DNA of 64,000 nucleotides from Endozoicomonas sp. G2_2 (GTDB lineage Bacteria; Pseudomonadota; Gammaproteobacteria; Nevskiales; Salinisphaeraceae), in the NCBI RefSeq assembly GCF_017744135.1, contig NZ_JAGHQU010000006.1:1-64000 (forward strand). The letters run 5' to 3'. The notes under the pieces were generated by a model, which saw nothing but the letters and a program-made list of their open reading frames with translations, was not told the origin of the DNA and ran no database searches. This document shows positions 27,773 to 37,988 of the stretch, piece after piece; positions within the stretch are counted from its first letter, which is position 1; each line of letters opens with the position of its first letter. The position numbers and the translations under genes were made by a program.

Positions 27773-29341
27773 TTGGCGCATATCCGAAATCTCGTGATCG
27801 TCCTCGGCGATCAGCTCGACCCCGACCTGTCGGCGCTCGACGACTTCGACCCGGAGCGCGATGTCGTGTGGATGGCCGAGAACGAGACCGAGGCGAACCA
27901 TGTGTGGTGTCACAAGAAACGCCTCGTGCTGTTCTTCGCCGCCATGCGCCACTACCGCGTAGCGCTCGAAGACCGCGGCCTGGCCGTGGATTACCACGCG
28001 CTGACGGCCGACCGCCGACACGACAGCGGCAACGACTTCGACCAGATCCTCACGGCTGCGATCCGACGCCTGAAGCCGCACAGGCTGGTGATGACCGAAT
28101 GCGGTGATCACCGCGTACGCGAAGTGCTCGAGACCTGCGCCCGGAACAACAACCTGAACCTGCAAGTTCGCCCCGATCGACATTTCTATTGCGATCTGGA
28201 CGCGTTCGACGCCTGGGCCGACGAGCGCCAGTCGCTCGTGCTCGAGGACTTCTACCGCGCCATGCGCCGCGAGCACGGTGTGCTGATGGCCGGCGACAAG
28301 CCCCGCGGCGACGCCTGGAACTTCGACAAGTCCAATCGTGAAAGCTTCGGCCGCGGCGGGCCTTCCGACCTGCCCCATGTACGCCAGTTCCGACCCGACG
28401 AGATCACCCGTGACGTGATCGACATGGTCGACGCCCGCTACACCGAGCATCCCGGCGATACCGACGGGTTCGACCTTCCCGTGACGCACGACGAGGCACG
28501 CACCGCGCTGCGCGACTTCGTCGATCACCGGCTGGCGAACTTCGGCGCCTATCAGGACGCGCTCTGGACCAATCTGCAGTTCGGCTACCATTCGCGGCTG
28601 TCCGCCGCTTTGAACCTGCACCTGATCAGCCCGCGCGCGTGCGTCGACGCCGCGGTGGCCGCTTACGATAACGGCGACGCGCCGATCAACAGCGTCGAAG
28701 GCTTCGTGCGCCAGATCCTCGGCTGGCGCGAGTTCGTGCGCGGCGTCTACTGGCGCGAAATGCCCGGCTACATCCGGCGCAACGCGCTGCGTGCGCAACT
28801 GCCCGTTCCCAAGGCGTACTGGGACGGCGAAACCGACATGGCATGCGTGCGCGACGCAATGCGTAACGTGCTCGACAACGGCTACGCCCACCATATCCAG
28901 CGCCTCATGGTGCTCGGCCTGTTCGCGCTCAACGCCGGCGTGCACCCGCGCGCTTTTCACGACTGGCATATGGCGATGTATCTCGATGCCGTCGACTGGG
29001 TCAGCCTGCCCAACGCGCTGGGCATGAGCCAGTTCGGCGATGGCGGCATACTCGGTACGAAACCGTATTGCGCGTCGGGCAATTACATCAACAAGATGAG
29101 CAACTACTGCAAGAACTGTCGGTTCGATTACCGTAAGGCCACCGGCGAGAACGCATGTCCCGTCACCACGCTTTACTGGGATTTTCTCGACCGCAACCTC
29201 GACCAGTTCGCCCATAACCGCCGCATGGTTTTTCAGGTCAAGAATCTCGAGAAAAAGCGCGACGACCCCGAACTCATGAACGCCATTCGCGACGACGCCC
29301 GCGCCTTGCGCCGCCAGATCAAACAACAGGACTATCTATGA
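27773..29341 (+). CDS. FeS-cluster photolyase/cryptochrome (deoxyribodipyrimidine photolyase-related)
   Basis: The product has about 522 residues if TTG 27773 is used, which has a GGGAG ribosome site ten bases upstream; GTG 27743 is the alternative. The NLVIVLGDQLDPDLSALDD start, the FVRQILGWREFVRGVYWREM segment and the cysteine-rich YCKNCRFDYRKATGENACP segment identify the prokaryotic FeS-BCP group. Characterised members repair (6-4) photoproducts with FAD, a lumazine antenna and a 4Fe-4S cluster. It overlaps phrB by ATGA, so two repair enzymes for different UV lesions are coupled. Confidence 0.9.
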   Translation: MAHIRNLVIVLGDQLDPDLSALDDFDPERDVVWMAENETEANHVWCHKKRLVLFFAAMRHYRVALEDRGLAVDYHALTADRRHDSGNDFDQILTAAIRRLKPHRLVMTECGDHRVREVLETCARNNNLNLQVRPDRHFYCDLDAFDAWADERQSLVLEDFYRAMRREHGVLMAGDKPRGDAWNFDKSNRESFGRGGPSDLPHVRQFRPDEITRDVIDMVDARYTEHPGDTDGFDLPVTHDEARTALRDFVDHRLANFGAYQDALWTNLQFGYHSRLSAALNLHLISPRACVDAAVAAYDNGDAPINSVEGFVRQILGWREFVRGVYWREMPGYIRRNALRAQLPVPKAYWDGETDMACVRDAMRNVLDNGYAHHIQRLMVLGLFALNAGVHPRAFHDWHMAMYLDAVDWVSLPNALGMSQFGDGGILGTKPYCASGNYINKMSNYCKNCRFDYRKATGENACPVTTLYWDFLDRNLDQFAHNRRMVFQVKNLEKKRDDPELMNAIRDDARALRRQIKQQDYL

Positions 29342-30786
29342 AGCAACGAGCGATCGTCTGGTTTCGCCGCGACCTGCGGCTGGCCGATAATCCCGCGCTC
29401 AGCGCCGCGCTCAACAGCGATTTCGATGCCATCGTGCCGGTGTTCATTCATGCGCCGGACGAACTGGGCGCCTGGGCGCCCGGCGGCGCACAGCGCGTAT
29501 GGCTGCACCTCTCGCTCGAACGGTTGAGCGCGCAACTGGAAGCGCTGGGGTCGCGCCTGGTCATCCGTCACGGGCCGACCCGCGAAGCACTCGACACGCT
29601 AATCGAAGAAAGCGGCGCGACCGCCGTTTACTGGAACCGTCTATACGACCCGCTCACCATCGCCCGCGACAAAAACGTCAAGAAGCATCTCGACGACAGC
29701 GGCATCGAAACCGCCAGTTTTCAGGCGCACCTGCTGCACGAGCCATGGACTGTGGAAACCAAGCAGGGCGGCCCGTACAAGGTGTTCACGCCGTTCTGGA
29801 AGGCGATCAAGGACCGTAACCTGGACGCGCCGATGGCCGCGCCGGACGCCCTGCCCGAAGTCTGGTCGCGAATCGGCACCGAAACGCTGGCGTCCCTTGA
29901 CCTGCTGCCACGTCTCGACTGGGGTCGCAGAATACGCCAGACGTGGACGTCCGGCGAGGACGGCGCGCACGAACGCCTGGAGCAATTCCTCGATAACGCC
30001 ATCGACAACTACGACAACGATCGTGACCGCCCTGCTCGGCACGGCACGTCGTATCTTTCGCCGCATCTGCACTGGGGCGAGATCGGCCCGCGCCAGATCA
30101 TGCACCGGCTCGAGGAATGGCTCGACACGCACAGCGGCAAGGCGCTTCAGGATCATGCGGCCAGCTTTCGTAGCGAAATCGGCTGGCGCGAGTTCGCCCA
30201 CCACGTGCTCTATCACTTCCCCGAAACCCCGGAGAAGCCGCTCGACCCGCGCTTCGAGGCATTCCCCTGGTCCGGCGACGACGAAGGGCTCAAGCGCTGG
30301 CAACAGGGCCAGACCGGCATCCCCATGGTCGACGCCGGCATGCGTGAACTTTGGGCGACGGGCTATATGCACAATCGCCTGCGCATGACCGTCGCCTCGT
30401 TTCTGACCAAGAACCTGCGCGTGGCCTGGCAACACGGCGAACGCTGGTTCTGGGATACGCTGGTCGACGCGGATCTGGCAAACAACACGCTCGGCTGGCA
30501 ATGGGCCACCGGCTGCGGCGCGGATGCGGCGCCCTTCTTTCGCATCTTCAACCCGGCACGCCAGGGCGAACGCTTCGACAGCGACGGCGAATACGTGCGG
30601 CGCTGGGTACCCGAGCTCGCGAAGCTGGAAAACCGCCATATCCACGAACCATGGAAAGCACCCGCCAAGGCGCTGAAGGTCGCCGGTATCACGCTCGGTG
30701 ACGATTACCCGCAGCCGATCGTGGACCTGAAGGCATCGCGCCGCGAAGCACTGGAGGCATTCGACCAGATAAAGCAGTCGGACTGA
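29338..30786 (+). CDS. phrB: Class I CPD photolyase
   Basis: The product has 482 residues. The N-terminal antenna domain begins AIVWFRRDLRLADNPAL. The FAD domain shows TSYLSPHLHWGEI, the signature TGIPMVDAGMRELWATGYMH and the C-terminal WATGCGADAAPFFRIFNP. The enzyme splits cyclobutane pyrimidine dimers using blue light. Length is usual for class I. Its ATG overlaps the stop of the FeS photolyase gene. Transcription probably ends in the gap before orn, although the strong terminator there faces the other strand. Confidence 0.95.
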   Translation: MKQRAIVWFRRDLRLADNPALSAALNSDFDAIVPVFIHAPDELGAWAPGGAQRVWLHLSLERLSAQLEALGSRLVIRHGPTREALDTLIEESGATAVYWNRLYDPLTIARDKNVKKHLDDSGIETASFQAHLLHEPWTVETKQGGPYKVFTPFWKAIKDRNLDAPMAAPDALPEVWSRIGTETLASLDLLPRLDWGRRIRQTWTSGEDGAHERLEQFLDNAIDNYDNDRDRPARHGTSYLSPHLHWGEIGPRQIMHRLEEWLDTHSGKALQDHAASFRSEIGWREFAHHVLYHFPETPEKPLDPRFEAFPWSGDDEGLKRWQQGQTGIPMVDAGMRELWATGYMHNRLRMTVASFLTKNLRVAWQHGERWFWDTLVDADLANNTLGWQWATGCGADAAPFFRIFNPARQGERFDSDGEYVRRWVPELAKLENRHIHEPWKAPAKALKVAGITLGDDYPQPIVDLKASRREALEAFDQIKQSD

Positions 30787-30817
30787 CCCGCCGCAATCAA
30801 GACCCGGAAGACGGGGC

Positions 30818-30842
30818 AAAAAAAAGGCTCCCGAAGGAGCCT
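30818..30842 (-). terminator. Rho-independent terminator with UUCG loop
   Basis: On the minus strand AGGCTCC pairs with GGAGCCT around a TTCG tetraloop, followed at once by eight T residues (30818–30825 on the plus strand are A). This is a textbook intrinsic terminator. It would end the candidate small RNA or the orn transcript. On the plus strand the hairpin lacks a T-run, so it would stop phrB transcripts only weakly. Confidence 0.9.
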
Positions 30843-31017
30843 CCAATTGCTTATCCCGTACATTGTCGTTCTTGGTTACCCGTGCAGGACGGGCATCGAC
30901 GGGAAGCCAATTCTTTTTCTGCCCGGTGGGCGGTTTATGTTCTACCTCCGAAAGCGCCTGCCGCCTGTGTTATTTTCGTATGGAACGCTGCGGTTCCTGA
31001 AACGGCGCGTTTTCTTG
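30818..31017 (-). ncRNA. Candidate ~200-nt structured small RNA
   Basis: The gap 30787–31133 holds no credible protein gene. On the minus strand a good sigma70-type promoter (31024–31052) would start a transcript near 31017 that ends at a strong terminator (30818–30842). The sequence between can form three more hairpins: GGAAC/GTTCC at 30982–30997, GCCC/GGGC at 30921–30931, and CCCGT/ACGGG at 30879–30893. It does not match 6S, 4.5S, tmRNA or RNase P RNA. A long 3' UTR of orn is the alternative explanation. This is inference from signals only. Confidence 0.5.
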
Positions 31018-31023
31018 ATTTCT

Positions 31024-31052
31024 TTTGTACACGCCCGCCGTGCCGAGGTCAA
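31024..31052 (-). promoter_or_regulatory. Sigma70-type promoter for the candidate small RNA
   Basis: On the minus strand TTGACC (31047–31052) lies exactly 17 bases from TACAAA (31024–31029). The −35 box matches consensus at five of six positions and the −10 box at four of six. It points towards the terminator about 200 bp away, not towards any gene start. Confidence 0.55.
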
Positions 31053-31133
31053 TGTCGTCGCCGTGCCGGGCATTGCCAATCTATCCTGAACTCAGCGCCT
31101 TAGCGCTTGGCCCGCGCAACGACCGCGACGCGG

Positions 31134-31679
31134 CTACACCTTGAGCAGCGTACTCCGGTAATAGGCGAGTTCATCCAGCGAATCGCGAATATCGTCCATG
31201 GCGAGATGGCTGGATTTTTTGTTGAAGCCGGTCGCGATTTCCGGCGCCCAGCGCCGCGCCAGTTCCTTGAGCGTGCTCACATCGATATGCCGATAGTGAA
31301 AGAACGCTTCCAGTTCCGGCATGTAACGCGCAAGAAAGCGCCGGTCCTGGCAGATACTGTTGCCACACATCGGGGATTTGCCGGCCGGCAGGTATGCCGA
31401 CAGGAAATCGATCGTCTGGCGCTGAGCCTCGGCTTCATCGACATCGCTGTCTCGAACGCGGGCAGCCAGACCGGACCCGTTGTGCTGTCGCGTATTCCAC
31501 GCGTCCATCCCGTCGAGCAGCGCGTCGCTCTGGTGCACCGCAAGCACCGGACCTTCGGCGAGCACATTGAGGTTCTTGTCGGTGACGAGTGTGGCGATTT
31601 CGATGATGCGATCACTGTCCGGATCGAGGCCGGTCATTTCGAGATCGATCCAGATCAGGTTGTCTTCGGCGTAACTCAT
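31134..31679 (-). CDS. orn: Oligoribonuclease
   Basis: The product has 181 residues from ATG 31679, the usual family length. The frame is open upstream, but [18 protein letters not shown] is the standard start. It is a DEDDh exonuclease that degrades 2–5-nt RNA and pGpG. The acidic residues in IDLEMTGLD, the [20 protein letters not shown] segment and [18 protein letters not shown] are all visible. pGpG removal links it to c-di-GMP turnover, relevant to the GGDEF–EAL protein 4 kb away. It is divergent from phhB. Confidence 0.96.
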   Translation of the reverse strand: MSYAEDNLIWIDLEMTGLDPDSDRIIEIATLVTDKNLNVLAEGPVLAVHQSDALLDGMDAWNTRQHNGSGLAARVRDSDVDEAEAQRQTIDFLSAYLPAGKSPMCGNSICQDRRFLARYMPELEAFFHYRHIDVSTLKELARRWAPEIATGFNKKSSHLAMDDIRDSLDELAYYRSTLLKV

Positions 31680-31804
31680 AAGGTCGGGATGGAAGATAAA
31701 GCCACATTGTGCGGCTGCCCTCGCCCACGCGCAAAGCACAACGACTATCCGCCCACGGTAGCGCCCCTGTTACGGTGAATGCATACCTCGACCAGGAGTA
31801 CGCA

Positions 31805-32137
31805 ATGACAGCACTTGCCGACCGCCGCTGTGCCCCATGCAATGCGGACAAGCCCGCGTTAGACACGCAGGCGATACAGAACCACCTCGACATGCTCTCC
31901 GGTCGCTGGGAGATCGACGCCGACGGGCGTCTGGTGGCGCGGCTCAAGTTCAAGAACTATTACCGCACCCAGGCATTCGTGAATGCCGTGGCCTATATCG
32001 CCCACCGCGAAGGCCATCACCCGGATATCAGCTTCGGCTATAACACCTGCCGGATCGAGCTGATCACGCACGCGATCGCCGGTCTGTCCGACAACGACTT
32101 CATCAGCGCCGCGAAGATCGACGCCCTGCTCGACTGA
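31805..32137 (+). CDS. phhB: Pterin-4a-carbinolamine dehydratase
   Basis: The product has 110 residues from ATG 31805, preceded by an AGGAG ribosome site; the open frame upstream of it has no family resemblance. The conserved FKNYYRTQAFVNAVAYIAHREGHHPDIS region contains the catalytic histidines, with the family motif at about residues 48–75. It recycles the oxidised pterin cofactor of phenylalanine hydroxylase. No phhA is in the window. It stands alone, between orn and recR. Confidence 0.92.
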   Translation: MTALADRRCAPCNADKPALDTQAIQNHLDMLSGRWEIDADGRLVARLKFKNYYRTQAFVNAVAYIAHREGHHPDISFGYNTCRIELITHAIAGLSDNDFISAAKIDALLD

Positions 32138-32156
32138 GCGCGCCGGTTCGGGCGAG

Positions 32157-32753
32157 CTAGAACGGCCGCCGGCCGGAAAACGCCTGGCTGAGTGTGCCCG
32201 AATCGACGTACTCGAGTTCGCCGCCGATCGGCACACCGTGCGCGATGCGCGATATGCCGGCATCGTGCTGGCGCGCCAGGTCGGCGATGTACTGGGCGGT
32301 GGCCTCGCCTTCCACGGTCGCGCCCGTGGCGAGAATCACTTCCTCGACGCTGCCGTCCGCGAGCCGCGAACGCAGAATGTCGAGGCCGAGTTCGTTCGGC
32401 CCTACACCGTCGATCGGCGACAGCCGACCGAGAAGCACGAAATAGCGCCCGGTGAAGTCCGTGTTCTGCTCGATCGCCATCACGTCCGCGGGGCTTTCCA
32501 CCACGCAGACCAATGCGCCATTGCGTCGTTCGTTGGCGCAGATGTCGCAGAGCTCGGCCTCGGTGAACATGCGACACGCGCGGCAGTGCTGCACGCTGGC
32601 CATCGCCTGTTCCACGGCTTGCGCCAGATAGCGCCCGCCGTCACGCTCGCGCTGCAACAGATGAAACGCCATGCGCTGGGCGCTTTTCGAGCCGACGCCG
32701 GGGAGCACGCGCAACGCGTCGATCAGACGTGTCAAAGCCGGCGAAAACGCCAT
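32157..32753 (-). CDS. recR: Recombination mediator protein RecR
   Basis: This 198-residue protein has an N-terminal helix-hairpin-helix ([20 protein letters not shown]), a four-cysteine zinc finger ([16 protein letters not shown]) and a Toprim domain ([13 protein letters not shown]). RecR loads RecA at gaps together with RecO and RecF. It is the last gene of the conserved dnaX–ybaB–recR operon, 63 bp after ybaB. Confidence 0.97.
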   Translation of the reverse strand: MAFSPALTRLIDALRVLPGVGSKSAQRMAFHLLQRERDGGRYLAQAVEQAMASVQHCRACRMFTEAELCDICANERRNGALVCVVESPADVMAIEQNTDFTGRYFVLLGRLSPIDGVGPNELGLDILRSRLADGSVEEVILATGATVEGEATAQYIADLARQHDAGISRIAHGVPIGGELEYVDSGTLSQAFSGRRPF

Positions 32754-32816
32754 CGATTCATCTTCCTCGCGAAAAAAGACTGACCGGCGCCATCGCGCCG
32801 CTCAGTCGGGCAGGCT

Positions 32817-33140
32817 TCAGAACGGCAGGTTCATGCCGGGCGGCAGATCCATGCCGCCGGTCAACTCCGACATTTTTTCCTTGGTCGTCGAGCTGACACG
32901 CTGCACGGCATCGTTGATCGCCGCGGCGATGAGGTCTTCGGCGAACTCACGGTCTTCCTCGAACACGCTCGGGTCGATCACCACGTTCTTGACCTCGTGC
33001 TTGCCGTTCATCACGACCTTGACGAGACCGGCGCCGGATTCGCCGGTAATCTCCATCTTGGCCATCTCTTCCTGGGCTTCCTGCATCTTGCCCTGCATGG
33101 CCTGGGCCTGCTGCATGATCTTGCCTAGTTGACCTTTCAT
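32817..33140 (-). CDS. ybaB: YbaB/EbfC-family nucleoid-associated protein
   Basis: This is a 107-residue DNA-binding protein of the YbaB fold. It opens with a Met- and Gln-rich helix ([20 protein letters not shown]), continues with the strand-rich [20 protein letters not shown] core and closes with [14 protein letters not shown], as in the family. It binds DNA as a dimer. The ATG overlaps the dnaX stop as ATGA, so it is translationally coupled to dnaX. Confidence 0.96.
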   Translation of the reverse strand: MKGQLGKIMQQAQAMQGKMQEAQEEMAKMEITGESGAGLVKVVMNGKHEVKNVVIDPSVFEEDREFAEDLIAAAINDAVQRVSSTTKEKMSELTGGMDLPPGMNLPF

Positions 33141-35158
33141 AGCTCGTCTCGCTTTTCGGTTGCCGCTTTCGGGTGATGAGGTTTGATGGTTTCGGCACGC
33201 AGTTGCGCGCCCAGCCGTTCGCGCAACTGTTGTACGAACGGATCGTTTTCGATCGATGCCACGGCGGCCTGCTGGCGCGCCTGGGCATCTTCCTCGATAC
33301 GCTGCGCCGGCGTATCGCGTGTTTCATCGACGAATTCGATGACCAGTTTCGGTGTCGATGCGGGCGCCCAATGGCGTGCCAGCGCGTCCTGCAGACTGTC
33401 GCGTGCGCTGCCCATCGCCAGGAACTCGTTGGCGCGCGCCAGTGCCAGCACCACCCGCTCGTCATCGAGCCGGCGGCAGACGCCATTGTTGGCCAGCTGC
33501 GCGGCAAATCCGCTGATGTTCAGGTCCGATACAAGATCGTGCCACGCATCGACGCCGTTGGCCGTCGCAGCCGGCGTATCGTCGGGCGCGTCATCGGCGT
33601 TGTTCTCACTCGCGCTCGCGGCTTCCGCGCGCTCGGGCTCGTCCCCGGTGGTTGCGGCGTTCCCCGCCGCTCCGCCATCGGGTTCCGCCTCGGTTGCCGT
33701 TGGGCTGGACGCTTCCTTGGCGGGCACAGCCGATTGCGTCTCCATAGACTCGGAAGCGGGCTGTTGTGCCGGCGCGGGCGCGTCGCTCGCATGCGGCTTT
33801 GATTGCGTTTCGCCGGAATCGACAGGCGCCCCTTTGTTCACTTCGGCATCGGGTTGCGGGGACGCTGCCACGGCGGGCCGGGTGTCTTGCACCGCCGGCC
33901 CGGGACGTTCGGCAGCCGTCGCACGGTCACTTGCACGCGCCGGGCGGTCCGCCTTGCGCAGCTGTTCCCGAACCTGCGCCACACCACTGGACGCGCTCGT
34001 TGTCGCTTTCCGCTCGGGCTGTGGCGTCGCGGCGGGCGTTTCCGTCGGCCCGCCGGACTGTGAAACGCTCAACTGGGCCGGTGCAAATGCCAGCATGCGA
34101 AGCACGCACATCTTCACGCCCACGAGCGGATCCGGCGCATGTGCGAGATCGCGTACGCCCGCGACGGCGATATCGTAGAAGACATGAACCGAAGCCGGAT
34201 CCGCGCGTTCGGCGAGCGATTGCCAGGCCTCGCCGGCGTCGTCCGTGGCTTCGCCAACCACATGAATCGTCGCGATCTGCTGCCACGCCGTGGCCAGCGC
34301 CTCGAGCAGGTAACGCATGTCGATACCCTGCGCGTAGAGCGCCGCGAGCGCATTCAGGGCGTGCGCAGCACGGGCATCGACGATCGCCTCGACCAGTTCG
34401 GCGACACGCCCCTGGCCGATGGTGCCCAGCATGTCGCGCACCGGCTCGGCCTCCAGCCGGCCGCCACTGAATGCGATCGCCTGATCGAGCAGCGACAGCC
34501 CGTCGCGCATGCTCCCGTCCGCCGCGCGGGCGACTTCCGTAAGCGCATCCTCGTCCGCGTCGATCGTTTCGGCGTCGACGATATGGCGCAGCTGGGCCGC
34601 GATCTCGGCCACAGGCAGACGTTTGAGCGGAAACTGCAGACAGCGCGAAAGAATGGTCACCGGAATCTTTTCCGGCTCGGTGGTCGCCAGCAGGAACTGC
34701 ACCCTGGGCGGCGGCTCTTCCAGCGTCTTCAACAGCGCGTTGAAGGAATGCTTGGAGAGCATGTGCACCTCGTCGATGAGATACACCTTCGTACGCCCGC
34801 GCGTCGGCGCGTACTGGACGTTGTCCATGAGTTCGCGCGTGTCATCGACGCCGGTACGGGACGCCGCGTCGACCTCGATCAGATCCACGAATCGGCCGTC
34901 GTCGATTTCCCGGCAGGTGGCGCAGGCATCGCCGCTGCGACAAGGATGTGCTGTCGTGCCGTGCTCGCAGTTCAGGCATTTGGCGATGATGCGCGCCAGC
35001 GTGGTCTTGCCCACGCCGCGCGTGCCCGAGAACAGCAGCGCATGGTGCAGCTTGTCCTGCTCCAGCGCATGCGTGAGCGCGCGTACAACGTGGCTCTGGC
35101 CAACGAGCTCGTCGAAGCGGCGCGGCCGCCAAGTGCGTGCAAGCGCCTGAAAACTCAT
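33137..35158 (-). CDS. dnaX: DNA polymerase III subunit gamma/tau
   Basis: The product has 673 residues from ATG 35158; the start [21 protein letters not shown] is standard, and an upstream TTG is unlikely. It is the clamp-loader ATPase. Walker [13 protein letters not shown], a zinc site ([10 protein letters not shown]), Walker [11 protein letters not shown] and the [19 protein letters not shown] sensor segment are visible. A long Ala, Pro and Glu-rich linker (about 375–530) leads to the tau-specific end that binds polymerase and helicase. I see no clear A-rich slippery site for making gamma. The 4.5S RNA gene lies upstream. Confidence 0.96.
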   Translation of the reverse strand: MSFQALARTWRPRRFDELVGQSHVVRALTHALEQDKLHHALLFSGTRGVGKTTLARIIAKCLNCEHGTTAHPCRSGDACATCREIDDGRFVDLIEVDAASRTGVDDTRELMDNVQYAPTRGRTKVYLIDEVHMLSKHSFNALLKTLEEPPPRVQFLLATTEPEKIPVTILSRCLQFPLKRLPVAEIAAQLRHIVDAETIDADEDALTEVARAADGSMRDGLSLLDQAIAFSGGRLEAEPVRDMLGTIGQGRVAELVEAIVDARAAHALNALAALYAQGIDMRYLLEALATAWQQIATIHVVGEATDDAGEAWQSLAERADPASVHVFYDIAVAGVRDLAHAPDPLVGVKMCVLRMLAFAPAQLSVSQSGGPTETPAATPQPERKATTSASSGVAQVREQLRKADRPARASDRATAAERPGPAVQDTRPAVAASPQPDAEVNKGAPVDSGETQSKPHASDAPAPAQQPASESMETQSAVPAKEASSPTATEAEPDGGAAGNAATTGDEPERAEAASASENNADDAPDDTPAATANGVDAWHDLVSDLNISGFAAQLANNGVCRRLDDERVVLALARANEFLAMGSARDSLQDALARHWAPASTPKLVIEFVDETRDTPAQRIEEDAQARQQAAVASIENDPFVQQLRERLGAQLRAETIKPHHPKAATEKRDEL

Positions 35159-35284
35159 GCGCGAGTACAATCCGATTGGCAGAAATCCGCAGAATGGCTC
35201 GTCATGATTCGCCCGGGATGCGCCGCTGTGCCGCGCCGTTGCTCATACGCATGACTATCGCGTTGCAGGCGGCGGGTTTCAAGC

Positions 35285-35411
35285 GTCGAAGGTGGCGGCC
35301 CGCGCCAGCGACACCCCGGCGCCCGAGTCTGCCGCTGCCGCTGCTCCCTTCCGGGCCTGACGGGGTTGACGGCATGTCGTCGCGGGGGCACCGACGCGGG
35401 CCACCCTCGAA
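35285..35411 (-). ncRNA. ffs: Signal recognition particle 4.5S RNA
   Basis: The minus strand carries the conserved apical loop GGCCCGGAAGGGAGCAGC near 35340–35360. The ends pair over a long stem: TCGAGGGTGG at the 5' side with CCACCTTCGA at the 3' side, and CCCGCG with CGCGGG next to it. This long hairpin with the GGAA/GGGAGCAG motif is diagnostic of bacterial SRP RNA, which binds Ffh. The location just upstream of dnaX is common in gammaproteobacteria. Ends are accurate to within a few bases only. Confidence 0.88.
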
Positions 35412-35544
35412 AGCGGTGGTACGGCCTCGATCGCCAGGCGACCGATCCGTCGTGCGCGCAGACGATACACAAAAAGCGGCGGCTCAGCCAGCGCGGTCTA
35501 AAGCGCTGACCCGCGCGCCGTACGCGTGCCCGGAAATACGCCGA

Positions 35545-37635
35545 TCAGCGCATTGGCCCCGAAACACGGATCGGCCCTTGTTCGCGTTCTAGTAGAGCGA
35601 GCAGCCGATCCGCCGGGAGCGGCCGACTCAGCAGAAACCCCTGCACTTCGTCACAGCCGATACGCTGCAGATACGCGAGCTGCGCCTCTGTTTCCACGCC
35701 CTCGGCCACGACGCGAAGCTGCAACTGGTGCGACAGCCGGATGATCCATTCGACGATCTCGGCCTTGGGCTCGCTGATGTTCGGCAGGTCGGCAATAAAG
35801 CTGCGATCGATCTTGAGCTGCTGGATCGGCAACTGCTTGAGATAAAACAGACTCGAGTAGCCCGTACCAAAATCATCGAGTGCGACCTCGATCCCCATGC
35901 TCTTGAAGCGCCCGAGCGCACTGCGGGCCTGCGCGATCTCGCGCACCGCGAGCGATTCGGTGATCTCGAAGCTGATATACGCCGGATCCAGCCGGTAGCG
36001 TTCCAGACACCCCTGCACCTGGTCCGGCAGGCTCTCGTCGCGGATGCGCACGGCGGACAGGTTCACGGAAATCGGCGGCACGACAAGACCATCGTTGAGC
36101 CAGGCCCGAATATGGCCGCCGACCATGTCGAGCACGTTGATCTCGAGTTCGGTAATGAGGCCACAACGTTCGGCAATCGCGATGAAGCGATCCGGCGAAA
36201 TGAACCCCCGTGTCGGATGCGGCCAGCGAACCAGGGCTTCGGCGCCGACCAGCCGCCGGTCGCCCGTGCGAAACCGCGGCTGGAAATACACCGCGAGGCC
36301 GCCGTAGCGAATCGCGTCCCGCAACTCGGATTGCAGCGCAAAGTCGTCGGACATGCGCGCCCCCATGTCTTCGCGATAACGCTGCACGCGATTCTTTCCC
36401 GCCAGCTTGCCGCCATACATCGCCATGTCCGCTGCGGTGATCAAGGCATCCAGATCGGCGCCGTCGTTCGGACACAGCGCATATCCCACGCTCGCTGCCA
36501 GCTCCCCACCCGCATACTCGACTTGCGAAATCGCCTTGAGCATGCGCGTGCATACCGCCCGGGCATCGTCCTTGTCGGCGATGTCGTTCATGAGCACCAC
36601 GAACTCGTCGCCGCCAATACGCGCAGCCACGTCGCCGTCGGTCAGCGCATCCCGGAGAACCAGCGCGATCTGTTCGAGCAACTTATCGCCGGCCCGGTGG
36701 CCGAGGTGGTCGTTGATGGCCTTGAAGCCGTCGAGGTCGATATAGGCGATCGCGAAACCGACGCCCTGACTTTTCCAGCGCTCCAGGCTCTTGTCGATCC
36801 GCTCGTTGAGCAAGGCGCGGTTGGGCAGCCCAGTCAACGGATCATGCCGGCTCATGTGCAACAGCTCGGCGTTCGCGCGGCTTAACGAGGCAACGAGATC
36901 GGACGTCGAGTTCTCCAACCGCCGATCGAGGATCGAAACGATCAGCGCGATGGCGAGAAAGATAACGGTCGACGCACCGACGAGCGTACCGAGCCAGACG
37001 GTGTCCAGCTTTGCGGACGCGCCGAAGAGGCTGTCGACGCGAAAATGCGCGGCGGCCATGCCCGTGTAGTGCATGCCAGCGATCGCGACCCCGAGCGCGA
37101 GCGCGGCGAGAAATTTCCGCCCGAAGCGGCTACCCGCTTGTGCTTGCCGCAGAAACGATGCAATTCGCAGGGCGACGGCGGACGCAGCAAAAGCGATCAA
37201 GAGCGATACGCCCACAAGGGTCGGCGTGTATTCGATGCCGGGGTGGAGCCGCATTGCGAACATGCCGGTGTAATGCATGCCGCCGATACCGGCGGCCATC
37301 GCGCTCGCGCCCACCACGAGCCGTGCACGCGTCAGCCTGGCGTGCGTGACCGCATTGAGCGCGAAGGCGCAGGCGACGACCGCCATCAGCCACGACGCCG
37401 AGGTAATGTCGACGTCGTAGCCCATGTCCAGCGGCAGGCGAAACGCGATCATGCCGACAAAATGCATCGCCCACACGCCGGTACCCAGGGCGAGCGCCCC
37501 GCCAGCCAGCCAGCCATAGCAGCGCCAGTCACGCCGTTCGCCCATGCGCCCCACCACGTCCAGCGCGGTATAAGACGCGAGGATCGCGACAACAACCGAC
37601 AACGCCACCAGACGCTGGTCGTAAGCGCCGGCCAT
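35545..37635 (-). CDS. MHYT–GGDEF–EAL sensor (diguanylate cyclase/phosphodiesterase)
   Basis: The product has 696 residues from ATG 37635, where the first membrane helix begins; the frame continues upstream without domain content. The N-terminal half has about seven membrane segments with the MHYT repeats MHFVGM, MHYTGM and MHYTGM, thought to bind a metal and sense gases. A GGDEF domain ([10 protein letters not shown]) and an EAL domain ([19 protein letters not shown]) follow, both with intact core motifs. The net effect on c-di-GMP cannot be predicted. It could influence the exopolysaccharide genes nearby. Confidence 0.92.
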   Translation of the reverse strand: MAGAYDQRLVALSVVVAILASYTALDVVGRMGERRDWRCYGWLAGGALALGTGVWAMHFVGMIAFRLPLDMGYDVDITSASWLMAVVACAFALNAVTHARLTRARLVVGASAMAAGIGGMHYTGMFAMRLHPGIEYTPTLVGVSLLIAFAASAVALRIASFLRQAQAGSRFGRKFLAALALGVAIAGMHYTGMAAAHFRVDSLFGASAKLDTVWLGTLVGASTVIFLAIALIVSILDRRLENSTSDLVASLSRANAELLHMSRHDPLTGLPNRALLNERIDKSLERWKSQGVGFAIAYIDLDGFKAINDHLGHRAGDKLLEQIALVLRDALTDGDVAARIGGDEFVVLMNDIADKDDARAVCTRMLKAISQVEYAGGELAASVGYALCPNDGADLDALITAADMAMYGGKLAGKNRVQRYREDMGARMSDDFALQSELRDAIRYGGLAVYFQPRFRTGDRRLVGAEALVRWPHPTRGFISPDRFIAIAERCGLITELEINVLDMVGGHIRAWLNDGLVVPPISVNLSAVRIRDESLPDQVQGCLERYRLDPAYISFEITESLAVREIAQARSALGRFKSMGIEVALDDFGTGYSSLFYLKQLPIQQLKIDRSFIADLPNISEPKAEIVEWIIRLSHQLQLRVVAEGVETEAQLAYLQRIGCDEVQGFLLSRPLPADRLLALLEREQGPIRVSGPMR

Positions 37636-37988
37636 GTAAACGCTTTCCAAGCCCGGCCCCCTCCATGTAACGAGTCCGCCATTACGTGTCGCGCACGGCG
37701 CGTCCGAACACCGGCAGTTCGGCAGAGCGGGAAAGAACACCGCTATCGGCCCATATACGGCGCGCCCGCTCGATGCCACGTGGTCTCAGGCTGTAAATCG
37801 GCCCGCGCGCCTAAATCTTTATGTATCAGGCAGCTTGCCGGGTCGACACAAGCGCGAGTGCAACGCCTATGCGCCGCGCATCAGTGCCTAAACGCAACCT
37901 GATCAACCCGTAAAACGTACGATGCACGCATTGCGCGCAAAACGTCACAATGCGCTATTGCAGGCATTCATTGCGAAAGGACAACAGT
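37636..37988. other. Intergenic region between divergent genes, no gene seen
   Basis: These 353 bp separate the MHYT–GGDEF–EAL gene (minus) from the small exported protein gene (plus). They should hold both promoters, but I find no convincing box pair and no ORF that looks coding. The AAAGGA ribosome site of the plus-strand gene is at its right end. Confidence 0.5.

Noticed and set aside
27668-29326. Upstream extension of the sirtuin frame to 822 residues, suggesting a giant fusion protein
   Set aside because: That part is the antisense of the FeS photolyase gene. It has no Sir2-like content and the sense strand carries clear family motifs.
29641-30846. Minus-strand 401-residue open frame over phrB
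   Set aside because: It is antisense to CPD photolyase, which shows all its signature motifs.
30818-31017. 6S RNA or a CsrB-type RNA
   Set aside because: The two ends do not pair as in 6S RNA, and there are too few GGA-loop hairpins for a CsrA sponge.
30847-31089. Plus-strand 80-residue hydrophobic ORF
   Set aside because: It has a TTG start without a ribosome site and is antisense to the hairpins of the candidate small RNA.
33137-35158. Programmed frameshift site in dnaX
   Set aside because: I found no A-rich slippery heptamer in the linker region on the coding strand.
35728-36885. Plus-strand 385-residue open frame over the GGDEF–EAL gene
   Set aside because: It is antisense shadow; the minus strand has intact GGDEF and EAL motifs.
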